From JAYPWI01 sp038135065 (GTDB taxonomy: Bacteria; Actinomycetota; Acidimicrobiia; Acidimicrobiales; Poriferisodalaceae): a stretch of 11,216 nucleotides of DNA. Numbering within the stretch: position 1 is the stretch's first letter; every line of letters begins with the position of its first letter. The position numbers and the translations under genes were made by a program. Below the pieces are notes generated by a model. It made no database searches and was not told the DNA's origin. It saw nothing but the letters and a program-made list of their open reading frames with translations. The DNA is taken from positions 1 to 11,216 of the forward strand of contig JAYPWI010000057.1 of assembly GCA_038135065.1 (NCBI GenBank), in the 5' to 3' direction. Shown here one piece after another: positions 5,332 to 11,216 of the stretch.

Positions 5332-7689
5332 GTGACCGATCGTGAAGGGATGCTGACCCCGTACCGGGTGCTCGACGCGACCACCGCCGAGCGGGGACTC
5401 ACCGGCATGCTGCTGGCCCAACTTGGTGCCGAGGTGATCCTCCTCGAACCACCGGGCGGGTTGGCTCGCGACACCACCTTCGATGCCTACCACCGGGGCA
5501 AGCAGTCACTGGTCGCCACCTCGCCTGCCGACATCACCTCCCTGGCCGCCACGGCTGATGTCGTGATCACCGATCACAGCCTGGACGCCCTTCCCGATCT
5601 GGCCACCCTCCGCGATGCTGACCCCGCCCTGGTCACCGTCGCCCTCACCCCGTGGGGCTCCACCGGCCCCAAGGCGAGCTGGAAGGCCACCGACCTGATC
5701 CTGTTCGCGGCCAGTGGTCAGCTGTCGTGCACCGGCGACGAAGACCGACCGCCGGTGCGCATCTCGGTCCCCCAGGCCTGGGGTCACGCCACCTGTCAGG
5801 CCGCGGTGGGCACCCTGATCGCTCTCGAGGACCGGGTCCACACCGGCCTTGGCCAGCATGTCGACGTGTCGGCCCTGCGGGCGGTTGCCGAGACGGCCCT
5901 GCCGGCCAACTACTGGGCCCCGGCTGGGCTACCGGCCGTCGAGCGCATCGCTGGTGGGGTGAAGTTCGGCCAGCAGAAGCTGAAGATGGTCCACCGATGC
6001 CTCGACGGATGGGTGGTGGTGACCATCAGCTTCGGTCCCATGATCGGGCCGATGGTGGGGCGCTTCGTCGACTGGATGTTCGAGGAAGGGGCCTGTGACC
6101 AGGCCCTACGCGACAACAACTGGATCGACTTCGCCCTCGACATCTCCGAGGGGCGGGTACCCCTGTCGGAATTGGAACGCCTCATCGAGGCGATCGGTGC
6201 CTTCGTGGCCAACAAGTCCAAGACCGAACTGCAGGAACGAAGCCTCACCGACATCCTGCTGGTCAGCCCGGTCAACACCATTCAGGACGTGTTGGAGAGC
6301 CCGCAGTTGGCGGCCCGAGACTTCTGGGACATCGTCGACGGCGAACAGCAGCCGGGTGCCATCTTCCATTCGAGTCAGGGAGCCGGGGCGCCACTGCCCC
6401 CAGCTCCTGCTCTTGGCGCGCATCGGGACGCGATCACCACCAGCCCTCGCCCGGTGCCGCTGCCCACACCGCAGCACCCTGCCCCTGCCGACCGGCGACC
6501 CCTCGAGGGCATCCGGGTATGTGACCTGGCCTGGGTGGCCGCCGCGCCGATCACCACCAAGACCCTGGCTCACTGGGGGGCGGAGGTCATCCGCATCGAG
6601 TCTTCGGCCCGGCCCTGCCTGCTGCGTCAAGCCCTGGGCCATCGGGACGACGTGGCCGACCAGGAGGGTGGGGTCACCTGGCATGCGGTGAACGCCAACA
6701 AGTACGGGGTGGCCCTCAACCTGGCCGTGCCCGAGTCCATCGAGGTGGTGAAGGACCTGGTGGCGGTGTCCGACATCGTGCTCGAGTCCTTCACCCCCGG
6801 ATCGGTCGGGCGCTGGGGCCTGGGCTACGACGACCTCAAGGCCATCAAACCCGACATCATCATGGCGTCGAGTTGCGTCATGGGGCAGACAGGGCCGATG
6901 CGCCGCTTTGCCGGGTTCGGGAACCTGTCGGCCGCCGTTGCCGGCTTCTTCGATATCACCGGCTGGCCTGACCGACTGCCTGCGGGGCCGTATATGGCGT
7001 ACACCGATTACACCTCCCCCCGGTTCACCGCCATGGCCTTGCTGACCGCGCTGGATCATCGGCGTCGCACCGGGGAGGGCCAGTACATCGACTTCAGCCA
7101 GATGGAGGCGGCCACCCACCTCCTCACCCCGGCCCTGCTCGAGTACCAACGCACCGGCCACATGGTCACCCGCGACGGCAACCGTGACCCCCACATGACA
7201 CCCCACGGCGTGTACCCGGGGGCCGGTCACGACACCTGGATCGCCATCGCAGTGCAGGACGATGAGCAATGGCGTCTCCTCGCCAAGGAGATGCGCCACC
7301 CCGACCTGGCCGACCTGACCTTCGCCGAGCGTCGTGAACGGGAAGACGAGATCGACGAGGCCCTGTCTGCTTGGACCTCCCACCAGCCGCCGGGCGGCCT
7401 GCAGCACCGCCTGCAGGTATTGGGCATCCCCGCCCACCAGGTCAGCCGTTCCGAGGACGTGATCAACGATCCGCAGATGGTCCACGACGGGTACTTCACG
7501 TGGGCCCCCCACCCCGACGCCGGATCGGTGATGGTGGACGGCATGGCGTACGACTTCAGCCGCTCCCAGGGCGGGGTCCAATGGGGTGGGCCCACCTACG
7601 GGCAGCACACCATGGAGATCTTCGAGCGGGTGTTGGGTTACGACACCGACCGGATCACCGAGATCGCCATCTCGGGCGCCCTCGAATAG
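5332..7689 (+). CDS. Fused two-domain family III CoA-transferase (CaiB/BaiF type), first domain lacking the catalytic Asp
   Basis: At 785 residues this is about twice the single-domain length. Domain 1 (about 8-350) has RVLDATTAERGLTGMLLAQ, LGAEVILLEPP and TGLGQHVDVS (171-180). A proline/alanine-rich linker (about 355-389) leads to domain 2 (390-785), which restarts with PLEGIRVCDLAW, WGAEVIRIE, SDIVLESFTPGSVGRWGLGY and TGEGQYIDFS (580-589). Family III enzymes move CoA between acids through an Asp that forms a mixed anhydride. Domain 2 keeps it as Asp559 (MAYTDYTSP). A gapless self-alignment of the two halves through the TGxGQ motif puts Trp150 (SVPQAWGHA) at the matching place in domain 1, so only one half should be catalytic. 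The GTG start has GAGGGGG at 5320-5326. It probably activates the pathway acid as a CoA ester, though donor and acceptor are unknown. The two-subunit benzylsuccinate transferase is a possible analogue. Confidence 0.92.
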   Translation: MTDREGMLTPYRVLDATTAERGLTGMLLAQLGAEVILLEPPGGLARDTTFDAYHRGKQSLVATSPADITSLAATADVVITDHSLDALPDLATLRDADPALVTVALTPWGSTGPKASWKATDLILFAASGQLSCTGDEDRPPVRISVPQAWGHATCQAAVGTLIALEDRVHTGLGQHVDVSALRAVAETALPANYWAPAGLPAVERIAGGVKFGQQKLKMVHRCLDGWVVVTISFGPMIGPMVGRFVDWMFEEGACDQALRDNNWIDFALDISEGRVPLSELERLIEAIGAFVANKSKTELQERSLTDILLVSPVNTIQDVLESPQLAARDFWDIVDGEQQPGAIFHSSQGAGAPLPPAPALGAHRDAITTSPRPVPLPTPQHPAPADRRPLEGIRVCDLAWVAAAPITTKTLAHWGAEVIRIESSARPCLLRQALGHRDDVADQEGGVTWHAVNANKYGVALNLAVPESIEVVKDLVAVSDIVLESFTPGSVGRWGLGYDDLKAIKPDIIMASSCVMGQTGPMRRFAGFGNLSAAVAGFFDITGWPDRLPAGPYMAYTDYTSPRFTAMALLTALDHRRRTGEGQYIDFSQMEAATHLLTPALLEYQRTGHMVTRDGNRDPHMTPHGVYPGAGHDTWIAIAVQDDEQWRLLAKEMRHPDLADLTFAERREREDEIDEALSAWTSHQPPGGLQHRLQVLGIPAHQVSRSEDVINDPQMVHDGYFTWAPHPDAGSVMVDGMAYDFSRSQGGVQWGGPTYGQHTMEIFERVLGYDTDRITEIAISGALE

Positions 7690-7693
7690 CCCC

Positions 7694-7716
7694 ACCGGGA
7701 GTGACCGGCCCCCGGT
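7694..7716 (+). terminator. Possible hairpin pair (terminator or attenuator) after the fused CoA-transferase
   Basis: A perfect 6-bp inverted repeat, ACCGGG (7694-7699) and CCCGGT (7711-7716), has an 11-base loop. An alternative hairpin uses the same right arm: ACCGG (7704-7708) with CCGGT (7712-7716) around a 3-base loop. There is no T-run, so it is not a classical intrinsic terminator, though such tracts are often weak in actinobacteria. It sits between the CoA-transferase stop and the next promoter candidate. Short GC-rich repeats also arise by chance in DNA of this composition. Confidence 0.25.
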
Positions 7717-7719
7717 TGC

Positions 7720-7725
7720 TACCAT
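7720..7725 (+). promoter_or_regulatory. Candidate -10 element (TACCAT) for the MaoC pair
   Basis: TACCAT ends 25 bases before the ATG at 7751, leaving a short leader with GGGGAGG just ahead of the start. It fits the TANNNT pattern of the other units and follows the 7694-7716 hairpin, which would suit a new transcription unit. No good -35 at 16-19 bases is seen. Confidence 0.4.
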
Positions 7726-7750
7726 CGACCTCCTGTCCCGGGGAGGCCCC

Positions 7751-8209
7751 ATGTCCGACGCCGACGGTGCACCGAGCACCGAGATCGCCGCCATACGAGA
7801 CCGCTGGGTCGGCCTCGAGTACGACTGGACCGACTTCGAGATGGTCACCGAGGAGATGGTGGCCTGGGCTGAGGCCTGCAACGAGACCGATCCACGGTTC
7901 ATCGACCCGAACCACCCGGACTTCCAGGCCCACCCCAACTTCACCGCCCACTGCATGTCGGGGCGGGTACTGCCCGACGACTTCCCGCAGATTGGCGGCG
8001 GGTTCGGCATCGATGGGGGCAAGACCGTCGAAGCCCACGCCCCCATCCGGGGCGGTGAGACGCTGTCTGCGGTGACGACCATCGCCGACCTGTACGACAA
8101 GACCGGTCGCAGCGGGACCATGGTGTTCATCGTCCAGCGCATGACCTTCCACAACCAGGCCGGGGAGAAGGTCTCCACGGTCGACTGGAAGATGATCCGG
8201 CGAGCCTGA
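7751..8209 (+). CDS. MaoC-type N-terminal hotdog protein (FAS1-dehydratase-like subunit)
   Basis: The 152-residue protein is a single hotdog fold of the MaoC N-terminal (FAS1 dehydratase-like) class. WVGLEYDWTDFEMVTEEMV opens it, followed by ACNETDPRFIDPNH (42-55) on the central helix and the C-terminal strands HAPIRGGETLSAV, DKTGRSGTMVFIV and VDWKMIRR. Proteins of this half normally lack the catalytic Asp-x4-His and act as the structural half of a hydratase, paired with a C-terminal-type MaoC protein; here too the helix carries no such dyad. In mycobacterial ChsH2 the same hotdog type is fused to DUF35, which in this window is a separate gene at 2328. I chose the ATG at 7751, with GGGGAGG directly upstream (7740-7746), rather than in-frame starts further left that would run into the CoA-transferase. 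Its stop overlaps the ribosome binding site of the next gene. Confidence 0.85.
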   Translation: MSDADGAPSTEIAAIRDRWVGLEYDWTDFEMVTEEMVAWAEACNETDPRFIDPNHPDFQAHPNFTAHCMSGRVLPDDFPQIGGGFGIDGGKTVEAHAPIRGGETLSAVTTIADLYDKTGRSGTMVFIVQRMTFHNQAGEKVSTVDWKMIRRA

Positions 8210-8218
8210 GGAGCAACG

Positions 8219-8638
8219 ATGACCGACCAGGTGCAGTCCTTCGCCGACGTGGAGCTCGGTGACGACCTTCCGGTGGAACACCCCGATGTCTCGATGGACC
8301 GGGTACGCCAGTTCTGCCGGGTGTCCAAGCAGGAGTTTCCCCGTTTCACCGACCACGAGGCGGCCCGCAAGGAAGGCTTCGACGGCGCCATCGTGCCCGG
8401 CATCATGAGCCAGGGCCTGGTGGCCGCCCTCATCCACCGGTGGGCTCCCGGGTGCACCATCCGCAAGATCGACACCGTGTTCCGTGGCCCACTGCTGGTG
8501 GACAGCAACCTCACGGTCACGGGGGCAGTCACCGACACCGACGACGATCTACGCACGGCCGAGCTCGATGTCACCGTGATGGCCGAGGACGGCCGCACCG
8601 GGGTGATCGGCACCGTCGTCGTCGAGTTTCCTGGCTGA
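8219..8638 (+). CDS. MaoC-like hotdog protein without the Asp/His dyad
   Basis: The 139 residues form a MaoC-type hotdog: FADVELGDDLP (8-18), an (R)-hydratase-like helix region at 36-64 ending GAIVPGIMSQG, then FRGPLLVDSNLTVTG. Active MaoC hydratases read D-x-N-P-x-H-x-D on this helix. Here the segment is SKQEFPRFTDHEAA (36-49): anchored on the shared P and T-D, Gln38 replaces the Asp and Phe43 replaces the His. Ordinary enoyl-CoA hydration is therefore doubtful unless other residues serve. GAGGAG (8208-8213) lies five bases before the ATG and overlaps the previous stop, so the two hotdog proteins are almost certainly translated together and likely form a heteromer. It may be a ChsH1-type partner that has changed chemistry, a binding-only subunit, or part of a larger hydratase complex. 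Confidence 0.85.
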   Translation: MTDQVQSFADVELGDDLPVEHPDVSMDRVRQFCRVSKQEFPRFTDHEAARKEGFDGAIVPGIMSQGLVAALIHRWAPGCTIRKIDTVFRGPLLVDSNLTVTGAVTDTDDDLRTAELDVTVMAEDGRTGVIGTVVVEFPG

Positions 8639-8690
8639 CCCACGTCCGCCGGAGGCCGGGCCGATCTGTCAAGATGCGGTCCAGCCCACC

Positions 8691-8696
8691 AGGAGG
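8691..8696 (+). promoter_or_regulatory. Ribosome binding site AGGAGG that fixes the aminotransferase start
   Basis: A perfect AGGAGG ends five bases before the GTG at 8702. An in-frame GTG at 8696 would overlap this site by its first base and is therefore not the likely start. Confidence 0.75.
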
Positions 8697-8701
8697 TGCA
8701 C

Positions 8702-9994
8702 GTGGATCCGACCAGGGCGGCCAGATTCCCCTTCGTCCCCACCCCGGTGCCTCCGCCGACGGTGGTCGGTGCCCACGACGTCTGGCTGGACTTTGCTGAC
8801 GGGCGTCGGATCCTCGACGCGGGCGGGGGTGCGGTGGTCACCAACATCGGCCATGGGCGGTCCGAGATCGGCGCCGCAGCGGCTCGGGCCCTGACCAGCG
8901 TGGACTACGTGATCCCCCCGTGGGCCACCGAAGCCAGGGTGGCTCTCGTGGAAGAGCTGACCACCCATTGGTTACCCGAGGGGTTCGAGCGGTGTGTCTT
9001 CGTGTCGGGAGGGTCGGAGTCGGTGGACGTCGCCGTTCGCCTGGCCCGCCAGCATCACCTGGCAGCCGGACGGGGCGAGCGGCACAAGGTCATCGGTCGG
9101 GACGTCAGCTACCACGGGGCCACCCTCGGGGGTCTGGCGGTGAGCGGCCACGATCGACGCCGAGCCGGGTTGGAAATGTTGCTGCCCCCCATGCCCCATA
9201 CCTCGCACCACAACCCCGATGAGCTGGAGAAAGTCATCGAGATGGAGGGGCCGGACACCATCGCGGCCCTCATCGGTGAACCCGTCATCGGCGCTGCGGC
9301 AGGGGCCTATGTGCCACCGGATGGCTACTGGGAGCGGGTCACCGAGATCTGCCGCCGTCACGGCATCCTGGTCATCGCAGACGAGGTGATGACCGGCTTC
9401 GGCCGTCTGGGCACCACCATGGGCTGCCGTGCTGTCGGATTCGAGCCGGACATCATCGTGGGCGGCAAGGGCCTCGGCGGCGGCTATGTACCCATCGGTG
9501 GGGTGTACACCACCCCCGAGGTGGTGGCCCCCATCGCCGAGGCCGGCCTCAACGTCATGTACTACACCTTCGCCGGTCACGATCTCTGCTGTGCGGTATC
9601 CCTCGAGGTGTTGGGCATTGTGCGATCCGAAGGCCTCGTCGACGCGTCGGCCCGGGCCGGCGCCATGCTGGCCGACGCCCTGGCGGCCACCTTCGATGGC
9701 CATCCCAACGTGAACGACGTGCGGGGCCTGGGCCTACTGCGAGGCCTCGGCCTGGTGGCCGACGCCGACGAGCACCGGCCCTACCCCCGCTCGGCCCTGT
9801 TCACCGAGCGGGTGGTGGCCGAGATGCTCGAGCGGGAGGTGTGGGCCTACCCCGCCGGGTCCGGGGTGTTCGACGACGCCCTGCTGTTCGGTCCCCCGTT
9901 CACGGTGACCGAATCCCACATCGACCAGATGGTCACCGTGGCCCGGGCGGCCATCGACCATGTCGCCACCCAGATACGACAGGAGCAGCCATGA
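8702..9994 (+). CDS. Class III (omega-amino acid type) PLP-dependent aminotransferase
   Basis: From the GTG at 8702 the protein has 430 residues, normal for class III transaminases. PLP-site residues are all present: the SGGSES phosphate loop (102-107), Tyr137-His138-Gly139 stacking on the ring, Glu193 in GEPVIG, Asp227 in ADEVMTGFGR contacting the pyridine nitrogen, Lys256 in VGGKGLGGGY forming the Schiff base, and Thr289 in YTFAGHD from the partner subunit of the dimer. It should move an amino group from an omega- or beta-amino acid, or another amine, to an oxo acid in the cytoplasm. GABA, beta-alanine, diamine and glutamate-semialdehyde-type relatives share these motifs and cannot be told apart here. 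There is a rare TTA leucine codon at residue 91 (8972-8974), unusual in such GC-rich DNA. A CAAGAT hexamer at 8670-8675 is only a weak promoter candidate. The stop overlaps the nitroreductase start (ATGA). Confidence 0.92.
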   Translation: MDPTRAARFPFVPTPVPPPTVVGAHDVWLDFADGRRILDAGGGAVVTNIGHGRSEIGAAAARALTSVDYVIPPWATEARVALVEELTTHWLPEGFERCVFVSGGSESVDVAVRLARQHHLAAGRGERHKVIGRDVSYHGATLGGLAVSGHDRRRAGLEMLLPPMPHTSHHNPDELEKVIEMEGPDTIAALIGEPVIGAAAGAYVPPDGYWERVTEICRRHGILVIADEVMTGFGRLGTTMGCRAVGFEPDIIVGGKGLGGGYVPIGGVYTTPEVVAPIAEAGLNVMYYTFAGHDLCCAVSLEVLGIVRSEGLVDASARAGAMLADALAATFDGHPNVNDVRGLGLLRGLGLVADADEHRPYPRSALFTERVVAEMLEREVWAYPAGSGVFDDALLFGPPFTVTESHIDQMVTVARAAIDHVATQIRQEQP

Positions 9995-10644
9995 TGCTGG
10001 ATTTGACCCCCGACGAACTGTTGTCGACCACCCGGTCGGTGCGCCGCCGCCTCGACCTCGAACGGGAGGTGGGCAGCGACGTGCTCCGGGAGTGCCTCGA
10101 GTTGGCCCTACAAGCTCCCACCGGTTCGCTGCGGCAGGACTGGCACTTCGTGGTGTCCAACGACCGCGATCAGTGCCGGGCGGTCGGGGAGATCTACCGG
10201 GACGTCTGGTTGGGCCTGGTCAGCGAGGACTATCTGGCTGCGTCAGCCGCCCGGGAGACCGACGAGGTGGCCCGTGACGACTGGCTGAACATGATGGGAT
10301 CGGCCCGTTACCTGGCCGAGCACTTCCCCGAGGTACCGGCCGTGTTCGTGCCCTGCATCGAGGGCCGCACCGAGGATGCACCGGTGATCACCCAGGCCCT
10401 CAAGTGGGGGTCGATCATTCAGGCGGCGTGGAGCTTCATGCTGGCCGCCCGGTCCCGGGGCTTGGGTACCTGCTGGACGACCGTCCACCTGGCCCGCGAA
10501 CGCGAGGTGGCCGACATCCTGGGGATCCCATTCGATCGGGTCCAACAGGTGGCCCTGATCCCGGTGGCCTACACCCAGGGAACCGATTTCAAGCCGGGCC
10601 GGCGCAAGCCATTCGACGACTTCGTCCATCTCAACGGCTGGTAG
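9991..10644 (+). CDS. Nitroreductase-family flavin oxidoreductase
   Basis: The 217-residue protein shows the nitroreductase fold signatures: the opening RSVRRRLD (15-22), which contacts the FMN phosphate, the loop APTGSLRQDWHFVV (42-55) in place of the common A-P-S-x-x-N-x-Q-P, the helix IIQAAWSFMLAARSRGLGTCW with its GLGTCW turn, and the late IPVAYTQG...KPGRRKP tail. It probably binds FMN and works as a dimer using NAD(P)H. The substrate could be a nitro compound, quinone or enone; some relatives act on flavins or halogenated aromatics. The loop change from Asn-x-Gln-Pro to Leu-Arg-Gln-Asp may alter flavin or substrate contacts. The ATG at 9991 overlaps the aminotransferase stop (ATGA) and follows AGGAG (9981-9985); a second ATG at 9994 is possible. 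Coupling to the aminotransferase suggests a shared pathway. It ends 20 bases from the convergent CoA-transferase gene. Confidence 0.87.
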   Translation: MMLDLTPDELLSTTRSVRRRLDLEREVGSDVLRECLELALQAPTGSLRQDWHFVVSNDRDQCRAVGEIYRDVWLGLVSEDYLAASAARETDEVARDDWLNMMGSARYLAEHFPEVPAVFVPCIEGRTEDAPVITQALKWGSIIQAAWSFMLAARSRGLGTCWTTVHLAREREVADILGIPFDRVQQVALIPVAYTQGTDFKPGRRKPFDDFVHLNGW

Positions 10645-10664
10645 CACCCAACGGCAGATAGCGC

Positions 10665-11216
10665 CTACTCCAACGCTTCGGCGACGGCCAGGTCGGCGAT
10701 GCGGTCACCGTCGTAGCCGAGGATCTCGGTGAGCACGTCGAAGGTGTGCTCACCGAGCTTTGGAGCCCGCGCGGTGGGACCGGCCTCGCTGCGGGAGAAC
10801 TGCATCCTGAGGTTCTCGATCAGGCATCCCCGATCGGGGTGCTCCATCCACAGGAAGTGGTTGCGGTGGGCCAGTTGCGGATCGTCGAGAGTCTCCCGAC
10901 TGCTCTGGATCCGATGGGCGGGCACCCCGGCAGCCACCAGGGCGGCCTCGGCGTCAGGGGCCGACCGCTGCAGGGTCCAGGTCTCCACCGCCTCGTCCAG
11001 TCGGTCGGCAGCAGCCACCCGCCCCTGCGCGGTGCCCAGGTTGCTGTCGGCGGCCAGATCGGGGCGTTCGATGACCTCGCACAGGCGCTGCCAGGTGTCG
11101 TCGTCGGGGACGGCGACGGCCACCCATCGGTCGTCACCCTCGCAGCGGTATCCGCCGTGGGGGGCCATGAAGCGGTCACGGTTCCCGTCTCGTTGGGTGA
11201 CGTAGCCCGTGGCCGC
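10665..11216 (-). CDS. Family III CoA-transferase, C-terminal part (second copy)
   Basis: The reading frame stays open to the right edge, so the gene begins outside the window; 183 C-terminal residues are visible. They match, segment for segment, the end of the fused CoA-transferase at 5332-7689: TQRDGNRDRFMAPHG against TRDGNRDPHMTPHG, VAVAVPDDDTWQRL against IAIAVQDDEQWRLL, GVPAHRI against GIPAHQV, and a closing LGYDGDRIADLAVAEALE against LGYDTDRITEIAISGALE. The catalytic Asp would lie upstream, out of view, and whether this copy is also a two-domain fusion cannot be said. The Met at 11168 lies within the conserved domain and is not the start. The gene runs towards the nitroreductase and belongs to a separate leftward unit. 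It is probably a paralogue for a related acid or for a different CoA donor. Confidence 0.88.
   Translation of the reverse strand, partial: AATGYVTQRDGNRDRFMAPHGGYRCEGDDRWVAVAVPDDDTWQRLCEVIERPDLAADSNLGTAQGRVAAADRLDEAVETWTLQRSAPDAEAALVAAGVPAHRIQSSRETLDDPQLAHRNHFLWMEHPDRGCLIENLRMQFSRSEAGPTARAPKLGEHTFDVLTEILGYDGDRIADLAVAEALE

Noticed and set aside
8649..8659. CCGG-AGG-CCGG palindrome between the MaoC pair and the aminotransferase
   Set aside because: Only 4 bp of stem; no support as a terminator or operator.
8696..8701. Two-residue longer aminotransferase starting at GTG 8696
   Set aside because: That start codon overlaps the AGGAGG ribosome binding site (8691-8696); the GTG at 8702 has ideal spacing.
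6106..8847. A 913-codon open frame on the minus strand
   Set aside because: It lies antisense to the fused CoA-transferase and both MaoC genes, all of which have clear family motifs and ribosome binding sites. Its translation is low-complexity and shows no recognisable domain. Long antisense open frames are common in GC-rich coding DNA.
8972..8974. TTA codon in the aminotransferase as a sign of bldA-type control
   Set aside because: TTA-dependent control is established in Streptomyces; a single TTA codon in an unidentified actinobacterium is not evidence of it.
1..11216. CRISPR arrays, tRNA/rRNA genes, insertion sequences or phage-type genes
   Set aside because: No direct repeats of array type, no tRNA-like or rRNA-like sequence, and no transposase or integrase motifs were seen; genes fill almost the whole window.

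Overview
The window is a dense stretch of about 11.2 kb of high-GC DNA (G/C-rich third codon positions, GTG starts, four-base ATGA gene overlaps) with thirteen protein genes, no RNA genes, no mobile elements and no gene-free stretch over 300 bases. The composition and the mix of CoA-dependent catabolic families point to an actinobacterium. An Acidimicrobiia-type (Ilumatobacter/Microthrix-like) host is my best guess, but it is inferred from gene style, not from a marker gene.

Layout: (1) a leftward crotonase cut by the left edge (1-212). (2) After a 132-base divergent promoter region, a rightward unit at 345-3451: an alpha/beta-hydrolase-fold protein, a thiolase-fold protein, a DUF35 OB-fold partner and a PHP-type phosphoesterase. 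(3) A leftward PhyH-family Fe(II)/2-oxoglutarate dioxygenase (3503-4348), convergent with the PHP gene and divergent from the next unit. (4) A rightward short-chain dehydrogenase and a 785-residue fused two-domain family III CoA-transferase (4415-7689). (5) A pair of MaoC-type hotdog genes (7751-8638). (6) A class III aminotransferase overlapping a nitroreductase-family gene (8702-10644). (7) A leftward family III CoA-transferase cut by the right edge (10665-11216).

Together the genes read as a degradation locus for an organic acid or ring/side-chain substrate handled as a CoA thioester: activation by CoA transfer, hydration, oxidation by the dehydrogenase and retro-aldol or thiolytic chain cleavage. 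An oxygenase and an aminotransferase could feed it. The substrate cannot be read from the sequence.

The most striking feature is that several proteins lack the residues that define their family's usual chemistry. The hydrolase-fold protein has Gly for the nucleophile and Arg for the histidine. The thiolase-fold protein has no nucleophilic Cys. DUF35 has no zinc-ribbon cysteines. The first half of the fused CoA-transferase has Trp where the second half has the catalytic Asp. The MaoC pair has no Asp/His dyad. The thiolase-fold protein, DUF35 protein and MaoC pair look like a split-gene counterpart of the actinobacterial Ltp2-ChsH1-ChsH2 hydratase/retro-aldolase module. A TANNNT -10-like hexamer also recurs just upstream of the first gene of most units, in two cases close enough to the start codon to suggest leaderless mRNAs.
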